Shown piece after piece: positions 1 to 7,693 of a stretch of 64,000 bases of DNA (positions are counted from its first letter, which is position 1; each line of letters begins with the position of its first letter). The notes under the pieces are model-generated. The model ran no database searches, was not told where the DNA came from, and saw only the letters and a list, made by a program, of their open reading frames with translations. Location: assembly GCA_000752215.1 (NCBI GenBank), contig CCFG01000009.1, positions 62,001 to 126,000 of the forward strand, read 5' to 3'. This DNA comes from a bacterium MS4 (GTDB lineage: Bacteria; Bacillota; Clostridia; Oscillospirales; Acutalibacteraceae). Position numbers and translations under genes: made by a program.

Positions 1-191
1 TGGCGGCAGAAATGATCGCCGCCTCGTCGGGAATCGGCTACCTTGTGATGTTTGCCAGAGAGGTGTCTCAGCCGGACGTCATGCTGGTCGGCATCCTGAT
101 GATCGGACTGTTCGGCCTGCTGATCGATTTTCTGCTCGTTCACCTCGAAAAGCGCCTGCTGCGCTGGAATGAAACGGAAACGAAGGACTGA
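1..191 (+). CDS. ABC transporter permease, sulfonate/taurine type (3' end only)
   Basis: The reading frame is open from position 3 to a TGA at 189-191 and gives about 62 C-terminal residues. They contain the GIGYLVMFAREVSQPDVM segment and one further membrane helix, ending LLRWNETETKD. This closely matches the C terminus of the complete permease at 19792-20571 (GIGYLIMYARELSQP...LRWNETDGK), so the family is SsuC/TauC-like. The ATPase gene starts 10 bases downstream, so the two are one operon whose substrate-binding gene must lie left of the window. Substrate specificity cannot be read from this fragment; an alkanesulfonate, taurine or other small organosulfur compound is inferred from the family and the adjacent sulfur genes. 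Confidence 0.9.
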   Translation, partial: AAEMIAASSGIGYLVMFAREVSQPDVMLVGILMIGLFGLLIDFLLVHLEKRLLRWNETETKD

Positions 192-201
192 GGGGGTAGC
201 T

Positions 202-975
202 ATGAGCGGATTACTGTCTATCAATCACATCAAGAAAAATTTTATCATCGATAAAAAACAGGTGGAAGTCCTTTCAGATATCAGCCTGGAGGTAAACAAA
301 GGGGAATTCATCAGCATTATCGGTTCGAGCGGATGCGGAAAAAGCACGCTGCTGAAGCTGATCATCGGGCTGGAAAGCGCGACGGACGGACAGATTACTC
401 TGGACGGCAAGCCCCTTGTGGAGCCTTCGGAGCTGTGCGGCATGGTCTTTCAGGAATCTAGGCTGTTTCCCTGGTTCAACGTGGAGCAAAATATTGACTT
501 CGGTATCCCGAAAAGCGTCGGCGCGGCGGAGCGAAAAAAACGGATTGACGAGCATATCGCGCTGGTGGGGCTCACCGAGTTTACAAAGGCCAGGCCGAAC
601 CAGCTTTCGGGCGGAATGCAGCAAAGGGTCAGCATCGCCAGGGCGCTTGTCGGACAGCCTGAACTGCTGCTGCTCGACGAGCCCTTCGGAGCCCTCGACG
701 CCCTGACCCGCATCAATATGCAGCAGGAGATCCTGCGTATCTGGGAGGCGGAGAAAACAACGATGGTGCTTGTCACCCACGATATTGACGAAGCGATTTA
801 CTTGGGGGACCGGGTGGTGGTCATGTCCAAGCGCCCCGGGGCCATCAAAAAGATCATCCCTGTGGAGCTTTCCCGCCCCCGCAGCCGGACGAGTGAAAAC
901 TTTGCCGTCATGCGCCAGAAGGTATACCGCGAATTTCTGGAGGAATCCGAAATCACGCCGGATTACTATATCTGA
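202..975 (+). CDS. ABC transporter ATP-binding protein, sulfonate/taurine type
   Basis: 257 residues. The Walker A GSSGCGKST is at 41-49, the Q-loop in VFQESRLFPW near 84, the signature LSGGMQQR at 135-142, Walker B LLLLDEPFGALD from 155 and the switch His in VTHDIDEA at 193. This is the SsuB/TauB/NrtD subgroup that powers uptake of small organic anions. I chose the ATG at 202 because GAGGGGGT lies just upstream; an in-frame ATG at 169 would overlap the permease. It is a close paralogue of the ATPase at 20580-21359, sharing QESRLFPW, VEQNI and a tyrosine pair near the C terminus. A strong terminator follows. Confidence 0.93.
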   Translation: MSGLLSINHIKKNFIIDKKQVEVLSDISLEVNKGEFISIIGSSGCGKSTLLKLIIGLESATDGQITLDGKPLVEPSELCGMVFQESRLFPWFNVEQNIDFGIPKSVGAAERKKRIDEHIALVGLTEFTKARPNQLSGGMQQRVSIARALVGQPELLLLDEPFGALDALTRINMQQEILRIWEAEKTTMVLVTHDIDEAIYLGDRVVVMSKRPGAIKKIIPVELSRPRSRTSENFAVMRQKVYREFLEESEITPDYYI

Positions 976-990
976 GAATCCTGAGAAACC

Positions 991-1030
991 AAAGACAGCC
1001 GTTCCGGCATTTGCCGGAACGGCTGTCTTT
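991..1030. terminator. Bidirectional intrinsic terminator
   Basis: A perfect 19-bp inverted repeat (991-1009 with 1012-1030) is GC-rich in the centre and flanked by A and T runs. It ends the ABC operon on the plus strand and the thiS-like/thiF/metY operon on the minus strand. Confidence 0.9.
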
Positions 1031-1042
1031 TCAACGCTTTCA

Positions 1043-1264
1043 TCATGCGATTTTTTTGTACTGCCCACCGCCCATGTAATAAAGAAACTCCACACGGTCT
1101 CCGTCCCGGACGGGGATAGAGCTGAAATCCTTCCGGCTGATGATCTCATCATTCAGCTGCACCGTTACATATTCCTGCATATCGACCTCGGTCTTTTCCA
1201 GGAGCTCCTGAACGGACATTTCCGCTTCAAAACTGTTTTGCTTGCCGTTGATCGTAATTATCAT
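1043..1264 (-). CDS. ThiS/MoaD-like sulfur carrier protein with C-terminal extension
   Basis: A 73-residue beta-grasp protein (MIITINGKQNSF... DGDRVEFLYYMGGG). Sulfur carriers of this family are adenylated and thiocarboxylated on a terminal Gly-Gly, but here the glycines (65-67) are followed by six more residues, QYKKIA. It starts two bases after the E1-like gene and is the last gene of the operon. Thiamine carriers end at GG, whereas the Wolinella methionine carrier HcyS carries a C-terminal residue removed by a JAMM protease. A JAMM gene is divergently encoded at 5190, so I infer an HcyS-type carrier for homocysteine synthesis. No thiG, thiH or molybdopterin gene is nearby. Confidence 0.85.
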   Translation of the reverse strand: MIITINGKQNSFEAEMSVQELLEKTEVDMQEYVTVQLNDEIISRKDFSSIPVRDGDRVEFLYYMGGGQYKKIA

Positions 1265-1266
1265 AG

Positions 1267-2109
1267 CTAAATCTCCTTACTTTCTTCGTGCCGGCCGGCA
1301 GGTGAAAAACTGCACGCCTTCAGTTCATAGTCGATCAGATGAGTGATGGTCGGGTGGTCTCCGCAAACCGCGCATTCAGGGTCACGGGTGATTTTAATTT
1401 TACGGAACTCCATTTTCGCCGCGTCGTAAGTAAGCAGGCTCCCGTTCAGCAGATCGCCGACTCCCAGCAGATACTTTATCGCCTCGGCCGCCTGAATCGT
1501 TCCGATGACGCCGCCCATGACCCCCAGCACCCCGGCCTGCTGGCAGGTCGGAACGGCGTCCGGCGGCGGGGGATTTTTAAATACGCAGCGGTAGCAGGGG
1601 CCTTCCCCGGGAAGGAACGTCATGGTCTGCCCCTGAAAACGGATGATTCCCGCGTGTGAAAAGGGCTTTTTCAGCATGACGCAGGCGTCGTTGATCAGAA
1701 ATTTCACGGGGAAATTGTCCGTGCCGTCGATGATGAAGTCGTAATCCCGGTCCCTGATAATATCCAAAATGTTTGCCGAAGTCGCATACTCGTGGTACGT
1801 AACGACGTCTACGTCGGGGTTCATCTGGTTGATCGTCTCTTTGCCGGAGAGTACCTTCGGCTTGCCGACGTCCTGCGTGCCGTGGATAATCTGGCGCTGC
1901 AGGTTGGAAAGGTCCACGGAATCCGCGTCGACCAGGCCGATGGTGCCCACGCCTGCGGCGCCCAGATACATGGCGGCGGGCGCGCCCAGCCCCCCGGTGC
2001 CGATGATCAGCACTTTCCCGTTCAGAAGCTTTTTTTGTCCGCTTACGCCGACATCGCTCAAAATAATGTGCCGTGAATACCGCTCAAGTTGTTCGTTCGT
2101 GAATTTCAT
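1267..2109 (-). CDS. ThiF/MoeB/HesA family adenylyltransferase (HcyF-like E1)
   Basis: 280 residues. The nucleotide-binding GTGGLGAP starts at residue 37 and is followed by the DADSVDLSNLQRQ segment. Zinc cysteines occur as CYRC (172, 175) and CAVC (246, 249), and the catalytic-loop cysteine is in PTCQQAG (189). The family adenylates the C-terminal glycine of a ThiS/MoaD-type carrier so that it can accept sulfur. It lies two bases before the carrier gene and overlaps the upstream response-regulator gene by four bases, showing translational coupling. Given the MetY, sulfite reductase and JAMM neighbours, an HcyF role fits better than thiamine or molybdopterin synthesis. Confidence 0.9.
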   Translation of the reverse strand: MKFTNEQLERYSRHIILSDVGVSGQKKLLNGKVLIIGTGGLGAPAAMYLGAAGVGTIGLVDADSVDLSNLQRQIIHGTQDVGKPKVLSGKETINQMNPDVDVVTYHEYATSANILDIIRDRDYDFIIDGTDNFPVKFLINDACVMLKKPFSHAGIIRFQGQTMTFLPGEGPCYRCVFKNPPPPDAVPTCQQAGVLGVMGGVIGTIQAAEAIKYLLGVGDLLNGSLLTYDAAKMEFRKIKITRDPECAVCGDHPTITHLIDYELKACSFSPAGRHEESKEI

Positions 2110-2510
2110 AGGGAAGTCTCCTTTTGAATTTGGCCGGTGGACTGGCTTTCCAGTATTTTACGCACAAGAATGGCAAGCTGATGCAAATTCTCTTTCAGAA
2201 GATAGGCACAGCAGCGGTTCTTCATCGCATAGCGGATGCTTTCCGGCGCAACGTCTTCGGAAACGATGATAAACGGCGTTTTCGGTGTCAGGCGGTTGCG
2301 CACGGACAGCGCCTGAATGGCGTTAAAGTGCGGCGTGGAATCGTCGGAAAGAATAATATCCCATTTTTCCTGCAGCAGTGCCTGGCACATGGCCAGCTCG
2401 CTGGAAACGTACCGGCTGCAGACGCTGTAGCCTCCCCGCTTCAGTTCCAGGACATTCAGATCGGCAATATACCGGAATTCCTCCACAATGAGGACGTTGA
2501 TGGTTTGCAT
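2106..2510 (-). CDS. Receiver-only response regulator
   Basis: 134 residues forming one receiver domain with no output domain. The acidic start is degenerate (VLIVEE near residue 10). The putative phosphoacceptor Asp56 lies in ILSDDSTP (D-x3-P), a Ser/Thr-like position is in IIVSE (84), and the conserved Lys106 is in YLLKE. It sits between metY and the ThiF-like gene and overlaps the latter by four bases, so it is co-translated with sulfur enzymes, which is unusual. It may be a phosphorylation sink or allosteric partner for the kinase at 5611 (inference). Confidence 0.8.
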   Translation of the reverse strand: MQTINVLIVEEFRYIADLNVLELKRGGYSVCSRYVSSELAMCQALLQEKWDIILSDDSTPHFNAIQALSVRNRLTPKTPFIIVSEDVAPESIRYAMKNRCCAYLLKENLHQLAILVRKILESQSTGQIQKETSL

Positions 2511-2531
2511 TCGGCAATCCTCCGTATCGTT

Positions 2532-3761
2532 TTATAGTCCGCCGACAGCGTTTTCAAAATCTTCGGTCAGGTCCTCAATATCTTCCAGACCGACGCTGAC
2601 ACGGATCAGATCTTCGTAAACGCCTGCGTTTTCCTTTTCCATCGTACTGCTGTTTGCATAGATCGTGGAAGCGGGATGGATGACCAGCGTCCTAAGGTCG
2701 CCTATATTTGCAATATTGCGCGCGTATTTCAAATGATTGATGATGAAAAAAGCGTTTTCCTTCGTACCGGCCCGCAGGGTCAATATCGCCCCGTAACCGC
2801 CGGAAAACTGCCGTCGGGCCGTTTGGTGCCACGGGCTGGATTCCAGCCCCGGATAGTTGACGTACGCTAACTTGGGATTGTCCGAAAGCCGTTGCGCGAG
2901 CTTCTGGGCATTGCCGCAGAGGCGCTCCATCCGGATGCCCAACGTTTCCAGCCCAAGACTGCACAGGAAGGCGTTGAACGGGGAAAAACAGGAGCCGGTG
3001 TTGCGGAACAGCCCGCTTCTCAGCTTGGAAAGGTAAGAAAATTCCCCGAACCTGACAAATTTTGCTATTGAGGGGTATCGCTCCGGGTCCCAGTCAAAGT
3101 TTCCGCTGTCGACAATGATCCCGCCGATGGAATTTCCGCTGCCGTTGATATACTTGGATACGGAATGCACGATGATGTCCGCGCCAAGCTCAATGGGGCG
3201 CAGAAGGAAGGGGGTGGCGGCGGTATTGTCGACGATTACCGGAATTTTGTGTCTGTGCGCCATTTCCGACAGGGCGGAGATGTCGGGAACATCCAGCTTT
3301 GGGTTTCCGATGGTTTCAACAAATATCAGCTTCGTACGCCCGGTGATCTGATTTTCAAAGCTTTCGGGCGTGCTGTCCGCGACATAGCGGGTGGTGATCC
3401 CGTAGCTTTCCAGATCGCGGAACAGGCCGATCGTTCCGCCGAAGATTCCTGCGGCGGAAAGGATTTCGTCCCCCGCGCTTAAAAGATTCAAAACGGACAG
3501 GGAGATGGCGGCCATGCCGGAAGCGCAGGCCACCGCCCCGATACCGCCTTCCAGCGCGGCGACGCGGCGCTCAAAAGCCTCGACAGTGGGATTGTTGATT
3601 CTGGTGTAGGAGAAGCCCGGCGCGCGGTTGTTGAAGATCGCCTCCAGCTCCTCCGCGGTTTTGTGTTCAAAGGCGCTGGACTGGTAAATGGGAGTATGGG
3701 TGGCTCCCGTTGCCCTGTCCGGGCCGTTGTTTTTGTGAAGCAGAGCAGTATTGAACCTCAT
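2532..3761 (-). CDS. metY: O-acetylhomoserine sulfhydrylase (MetY), PLP-dependent
   Basis: 409 residues, the usual length of the Cys/Met metabolism PLP family. YTRINNPT (52-59), VETIGNP (148-154), VDNT with Asp178, and the Schiff-base Lys203 in SVSKYINGSG are all present. The enzyme replaces the acetyl group of O-acetylhomoserine with sulfur to give homocysteine. Its start overlaps the TusA-like gene by four bases. The adjacent carrier, E1 and JAMM genes suggest the sulfur donor is a protein thiocarboxylate rather than free sulfide (inference from the Wolinella pathway). Cystathionine gamma-synthase or methionine gamma-lyase activity cannot be excluded from sequence alone. Confidence 0.88.
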   Translation of the reverse strand: MRFNTALLHKNNGPDRATGATHTPIYQSSAFEHKTAEELEAIFNNRAPGFSYTRINNPTVEAFERRVAALEGGIGAVACASGMAAISLSVLNLLSAGDEILSAAGIFGGTIGLFRDLESYGITTRYVADSTPESFENQITGRTKLIFVETIGNPKLDVPDISALSEMAHRHKIPVIVDNTAATPFLLRPIELGADIIVHSVSKYINGSGNSIGGIIVDSGNFDWDPERYPSIAKFVRFGEFSYLSKLRSGLFRNTGSCFSPFNAFLCSLGLETLGIRMERLCGNAQKLAQRLSDNPKLAYVNYPGLESSPWHQTARRQFSGGYGAILTLRAGTKENAFFIINHLKYARNIANIGDLRTLVIHPASTIYANSSTMEKENAGVYEDLIRVSVGLEDIEDLTEDFENAVGGL

Positions 3762-4006
3762 TCCAATCCGCCCTTTATCACGCCGAGCAGGTAGGTTCCG
3801 TCGCCGTTCTGAACCACCTCGATCACCTTGTGTTTTTCATTTTTCAAGCTGCGGGGAACATTCTGAATCGGTTCTCCGTCATTCAGCCGGATTTGCAAGG
3901 TCTGTCCGTTTTCCAGTTCCTCCAGTGCGACTTTTGTCTTTACGAAGGTGATCGGGCACACCACATCCGTAATATCGACAAAAGCGTCATAGCTTTGCTT
4001 GCTCAT
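3758..4006 (-). CDS. TusA/SirA-like sulfur transfer protein
   Basis: 82 residues. TusA-type proteins carry a persulfide on the Cys of a CPxP-like motif; here it is CPITFVKTK with Cys17, followed by ENGQTLQIRLNDGEP. The ATG at 4006 is supported by an upstream GAGGAGGC on this strand; longer in-frame starts would run through the sulfite reductase gene. It overlaps that gene by four bases at its start and metY by four bases at its end, so all three are translationally coupled. A role in handing sulfur between the reductase and the ThiS-like carrier is inferred; the Wolinella pathway as I recall it does not need a TusA. Confidence 0.85.
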   Translation of the reverse strand: MSKQSYDAFVDITDVVCPITFVKTKVALEELENGQTLQIRLNDGEPIQNVPRSLKNEKHKVIEVVQNGDGTYLLGVIKGGLE

Positions 4007-4869
4007 CGGATTGCCTCCTCCAGTTTTTTCTTTAATTGATCCTCGCCGATGCGGTCGATCGTCCGGCGGAAACGTTCGCCCGGTTTTCCGTGTTCCTGAA
4101 AGAAGGCGATGGCGGCGTCTACCACGCGGAACAGCTGTTCCTTCTCTGTAATCAGCGGAAGCAGCGGCTTCCCAAAGACCATATCGTTCCCAAAGGTGCC
4201 GCCGAAGGAGGTAATGTAGCCGCTTTTCCCCGACCAGGCATCCGTTGGGCAGGATTTTACGCATTTCCCGCAGTAAATGCAGCGGCTTTCGTCAAACGCA
4301 AGCGAATTTGGCCCGCGGCTGACGCTGATCGCCTTCACGGGGCATGCGGCCGCGCATACGCCGCAGTAGGTGCAGTCTCCGCTGTGCCACTCGGGGCGAA
4401 GCCCCCCTTTAATACCAAGGTCGTTTTCTTCCGCTTTCAGGCAGTTGTTTTTGCACCCGGTAATGCCGATTTTAAATTTGTGGGGCAGGTCCCTGCCGAA
4501 ATATTTGGCGTCCAGCTCCCTGGCAAGGCCGCTGGTCTCGATCAGACCGCTTCCGCAGATGGCGCTGCCCTGGCACGCGGTGACCGTGCGCACGCGCGGG
4601 CCGCATGCCCCCGGCTGAAGCCCTACTTCGGCCAGTTCGCCCTTTACCGCCTCCACGTCTGCAAAGTCGATAAACGGGATTTCAATTCCCTGCCTCGACG
4701 TCATATGGATATAGCCCTTTCCGTACAGATCGGCTATCTCGCTGACTTTTTTGATCTGATTTCCCTGTAGCTGACCGCCGACCACCCGGATTCTCAGCGA
4801 AAATTTATTGTTTTGAATCTGCCTCATAAATCCGCCTTTTTTAAGCTCTTTATATATCGACTCATCCAT
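4003..4869 (-). CDS. Ferredoxin-containing siroheme sulfite reductase (HcySA-like)
   Basis: 288 residues. The siroheme/4Fe-4S ligands are CQGSAIC (Cys99, Cys105, CX5C) and CKNNC (Cys139, Cys143, CX3C). A two-cluster ferredoxin insert follows: CTYCGVCAAACP (166-176) and CIYCGKCVKSCP (197-207). This is a small single-subunit sulfite/nitrite reductase, much shorter than assimilatory CysI. It is the first gene of the operon, with AAGGAGG nine bases from its ATG and a consensus promoter upstream. In the Wolinella pathway a similar enzyme delivers reduced sulfur to the carrier. Sulfite could come from imported sulfonates (inference). Confidence 0.88.
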   Translation of the reverse strand: MDESIYKELKKGGFMRQIQNNKFSLRIRVVGGQLQGNQIKKVSEIADLYGKGYIHMTSRQGIEIPFIDFADVEAVKGELAEVGLQPGACGPRVRTVTACQGSAICGSGLIETSGLARELDAKYFGRDLPHKFKIGITGCKNNCLKAEENDLGIKGGLRPEWHSGDCTYCGVCAAACPVKAISVSRGPNSLAFDESRCIYCGKCVKSCPTDAWSGKSGYITSFGGTFGNDMVFGKPLLPLITEKEQLFRVVDAAIAFFQEHGKPGERFRRTIDRIGEDQLKKKLEEAIR

Positions 4870-5189
4870 CTGAGTATTCCTCCTTACCGTACTTCTAAAA
4901 TGTACATTTAATTATAGAATACGGTCCCCGCTCTGACAAGGCGAATAAATTTAGCATAAGGGGGGAATATCTTTGGCTGTCAAAACCGGACGATTGACTT
5001 TGCCCGCCGGCATGTTAAACTGTTTTCATAGTGAATATAGTAAACATATGTATATTATATACTTTGAAGCACCGCATTTAAGGGAGATGCTTTGAAGTGT
5101 ACAGCCTTTTCTTCAACATTTTTATAACATATAAAACATATATGTTAAATTAAGTTAATATCTTTTTTAGAAGATACGGGAGGTTTATT
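4870..5189. promoter_or_regulatory. Divergent regulatory region between sulfite reductase and JAMM genes
   Basis: These 320 non-coding bases hold the minus-strand promoter and, on the plus strand, a weaker TTGACT-N16-TAAACT (4994-5021). A direct repeat CTTTGAAG occurs at 5062-5069 and 5090-5097, and a perfect 12-bp palindrome AACATATATGTT at 5135-5146, close to the JAMM start. The last two are candidate sites for the response regulator encoded at 6409. No known riboswitch motif was recognised. Confidence 0.5.
4911..4939 (-). promoter_or_regulatory. Sigma-A promoter of the sulfur operon
   Basis: On the minus strand TTGTCA (4934-4939) is separated by 17 bases from a perfect TATAAT (4911-4916), about 40 bases before the sulfite reductase ATG. 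Confidence 0.8.
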
Positions 5190-5603
5190 GTGATAATATT
5201 AAAAAAACAGCAGATAGGGGAAATGATACGCCACAGCATTGCCGGGCTTCCCAACGAAAGCTGCGGTCTGATCGCAGGAACCGTCGAGAACGATTGTAAA
5301 ACGATTGAAAGGGTATATCTGCTGAGGAACATCGACGAAAGCCCGGAGCATTTTTCCATGGATGTGCGGGAGCAGTTTGCGGCGGTCGCGGATATGAGAA
5401 AGAACGGCTGGAAGCTGATCGGCAATTTTCACAGCCATCCGCAGACGCCGTCCCGCCCTTCCCGGGAGGACATCCGGCTGGCCTTTGACCCGTCGCTGAG
5501 CTATTTGATCCTTTCCCTTGCGAACAGCCAGGAGCCGGTGCTGAACAGTTTTCTGATACGGAATCAATCCGTGGAGAAAGAAGAAATAAAAAGTTTGGAG
5601 TGA
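5190..5603 (+). CDS. JAMM/Mov34 (Mec+-type) metalloprotease, HcyD-like
   Basis: 137 residues with a complete JAMM zinc site: Glu23 in NESCGLI, then HSHPQTPSRPSREDI giving His81, His83, Ser91 and Asp94 (HxHx7Sx2D). Bacterial members such as M. tuberculosis Mec+ and Wolinella HcyD remove residues from the C terminus of a sulfur carrier protein. The obvious substrate is the carrier at 1043, with QYKKIA after its glycines. The GTG start at 5190 is set by GGGAGG seven bases upstream. It is the first gene of a plus-strand unit with a histidine kinase (seven bases downstream) and an AraC-type regulator. Confidence 0.88.
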   Translation: MIILKKQQIGEMIRHSIAGLPNESCGLIAGTVENDCKTIERVYLLRNIDESPEHFSMDVREQFAAVADMRKNGWKLIGNFHSHPQTPSRPSREDIRLAFDPSLSYLILSLANSQEPVLNSFLIRNQSVEKEEIKSLE

Positions 5604-5610
5604 GCTTGTC

Positions 5611-6369
5611 ATGGACCCCCGTGAACACGAGGCTTTTGCAGGAATTCAGGAACAGGAGCAGGAATCCCCGCGCGGCGGCAGCCATGACCTGCAGGTGCTC
5701 AGTTCTACGATCTCCCATGAGATCAAAGCGCCGGTACGCGCCATTGACGGCTATGCGCGGATTTTCATTGAGGATTACCGCGATAAAATCGATGAGGACG
5801 GCCTGCTGCTGATCTCCAATATCCGCGCGATATGCAGGGAAACGCTTTCCATGATTGACAGGCTTCTGGAATACACCCGGCTTTCCGGGGTGGAGCCCGT
5901 CAAGGAGACGGTCAATCTGCAGCAGATGATTCAGGACGTGTGTGACAAACTTGCGGCGGGCTATACAAGCAAAAAAGCTACCGTGCTGAAATTTCAGGAA
6001 GAGATTCCGTTCGTCCTGTGCGACGGGACCCTGATGCATCAGGTGGTTGTGAATCTGGTCTCAAACGCGCTGAAATTTACCCGCGAAGAACAGACCGCCG
6101 TCATTACAGCGGGCTTCCACCTCGAAAACGGGGAGGATGTATTTTATATCCGCGACAACGGCGTGGGGTTCGATATGGAATATTCCCAGAATCTGTTCGG
6201 CATGTTCCAGCGCATGCATTCCGATGATGAATTCGAGGGAAGCGGCGTAGGCCTTTCCATCGTGAAAAAGCTCATTCAGGCAATGGGCGGCAGAGTCTGG
6301 ATAACCGGCGAAGTCGGAAAGGGGGCTTGTGTGTATTTTACCCTTCCCCCGGGCAATATTTTAAAATAG
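5611..6369 (+). CDS. Soluble sensor histidine kinase
   Basis: 252 residues without membrane segments. The phosphoacceptor is His36 in ISHEIKAPVRAIDGYAR (HisKA, phytochrome-kinase-like). The ATP-binding domain has an N-box in NLVSNALKF, a G1 box RDNGVGFDM and a G2 box GSGVGLSIVKK. No dedicated input domain is visible: the first 30 residues are only a polar, Gln/Glu-rich stretch, so any signal must be cytosolic, perhaps through a partner protein. It follows the JAMM gene by seven bases. Likely partners are the AraC-type regulator at 6409 and the receiver-only protein at 2106. Confidence 0.88.
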   Translation: MDPREHEAFAGIQEQEQESPRGGSHDLQVLSSTISHEIKAPVRAIDGYARIFIEDYRDKIDEDGLLLISNIRAICRETLSMIDRLLEYTRLSGVEPVKETVNLQQMIQDVCDKLAAGYTSKKATVLKFQEEIPFVLCDGTLMHQVVVNLVSNALKFTREEQTAVITAGFHLENGEDVFYIRDNGVGFDMEYSQNLFGMFQRMHSDDEFEGSGVGLSIVKKLIQAMGGRVWITGEVGKGACVYFTLPPGNILK

Positions 6370-6408
6370 AGCCGTATGGTTCGCTTGTTCTGTTAGGAGG
6401 TGTCGCAG

Positions 6409-7536
6409 ATGTATCGGGTTTTATTGGTGGATGACCGGGATATTTTTCTCATGGAGCTGAAAAGGCTGAAAGTATGGGGGAATGTTTCCGGGTTCGAGGT
6501 AGCGGGAAAGGCAAATAACGGAAGACAGGCAATGGAAATGCTGAAATCCTCTTCCTATGATCTGGTCCTTACGGATATCCGCATGCCGGTGGTCGACGGC
6601 CTGCAGCTCCTGCGGGTCATCAATCAGGAGAACCTGTGCTCCTGCGTAGTGCTCCTGAGCGAGTACAGTGAATTCAATTACGCCCGTCAGGGAATTGTGC
6701 TGGGCGCTTTCGATTATCTTGTCAAGCCCCCCAGCCGGGAAAAGCTTTTGGAACTGTTCCAGCGGGCGCACCGATTTCTGGAAACCCGCAAAAAAGGGGA
6801 AAACGGCTATGGAAACCCGCTGGAGACCGACTTTGGCTGGGCGTACCCCTCTGCGGAGGAAAAAAGGGTTGTCGACGGGTTCCTGAACCGGGGCACCGAT
6901 ACGGTGCAGATTTTTGAAAGCGCCGTGAAAAGCGTGTACACCATGATGGGGGACAATATGATCAAGGCCGACATCCTTGTCAGAAAGCTGTACCACCATA
7001 TCATCGAAGAGGTTTATTCAAAAATTCCCTGGCTGGGCGATTTCATCGATATCCGCTTCTTTGACGCCACGGAATATCTGCAGGAAAGCGGACCAGATAC
7101 CTACAAAGAATATTACTGCGGGAAAATAACTTTTCTGCTGAACTTCATCCGCAGGTATCAGCCGGAGGTGGAGGACGGCACCATCAGCGAAATCTGCTCT
7201 TACATACTGAGCCATTCGGAGGACGATATCAAGCTGAAGGTGCTCGCGGAAAAATTTTATATCAATAATACTTATCTGAGCAATACCTTTGCCGTCAAAA
7301 CCGGAATGCACTACAACAGCTTCGTCACGATGGTAAAGATGGCGCGCGCGGAATACCTTTTTAAAAATACGGATTTGAAAACCTATGAAATCTGCTATCA
7401 GCTGGGGTATCACGATATCAATTACTTTTCCAGACTATTTAAGAGCTACATTGGCAAAAGCCCGGCGGAGTACCGGAACCTGCAGCTCAAAAATTGCCCG
7501 GTGGTCATGGAAAGTTGCTGCAAAATAGCCCCGTAA
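6409..7536 (+). CDS. Two-component response regulator, YesN/AraC type
   Basis: 375 residues. The N-terminal receiver has VLLVDDRD, phosphoacceptor Asp56 in VLTDIRMPVVDG and Lys106 in YLVKPP. A linker of about 150 residues precedes an AraC/XylS double HTH from about 270 (VLAEKFYINNTYLSNTF ... ICYQLGYHDINYFSRLFKSYIG). The ATG at 6409 is preceded by TTAGGAGGTG; an in-frame GTG at 6400 lies inside that site and is rejected. It probably regulates the divergent sulfur operon and its own unit, but the target sites are not demonstrated. Confidence 0.9.
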   Translation: MYRVLLVDDRDIFLMELKRLKVWGNVSGFEVAGKANNGRQAMEMLKSSSYDLVLTDIRMPVVDGLQLLRVINQENLCSCVVLLSEYSEFNYARQGIVLGAFDYLVKPPSREKLLELFQRAHRFLETRKKGENGYGNPLETDFGWAYPSAEEKRVVDGFLNRGTDTVQIFESAVKSVYTMMGDNMIKADILVRKLYHHIIEEVYSKIPWLGDFIDIRFFDATEYLQESGPDTYKEYYCGKITFLLNFIRRYQPEVEDGTISEICSYILSHSEDDIKLKVLAEKFYINNTYLSNTFAVKTGMHYNSFVTMVKMARAEYLFKNTDLKTYEICYQLGYHDINYFSRLFKSYIGKSPAEYRNLQLKNCPVVMESCCKIAP

Positions 7537-7550
7537 AACAGCGTCACACA

Positions 7551-7591
7551 AAAAAGCCCGAAAACGCTTTTTCGCGTTTTTTCGGGCTTTT
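7551..7591. terminator. Intrinsic terminator between convergent genes
   Basis: AAAAGCCCGAAAA-CGC pairs with GCG-TTTTTTCGGGCTTTT, giving a stem with A and T tracts on both sides. It can end the response-regulator unit (+) and the SleL-like gene (-). Confidence 0.85.
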
Positions 7592-7693
7592 GCATTTGAA
7601 TGCGGGGCATGTGGAATTTCTTTGGGGACATGGGAGTGCGGCCGGACGATGCTTCGGAGGAGAATACTTTCGCAGCAAGCATTGCGGGAGGGA

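Noticed and set aside
274-1152. Minus-strand frame of 292 codons opposite the first ABC ATPase
   Set aside because: It runs through the terminator at 991-1030 and opposes a gene with all ABC motifs. It is a shadow.
1043-1264. Carrier as ThiS of thiamine synthesis
   Set aside because: No thiG, thiH, thiC or thiE nearby, no TPP riboswitch seen, and the C terminus is not a free Gly-Gly; the metY, sulfite reductase and JAMM context fits methionine better.
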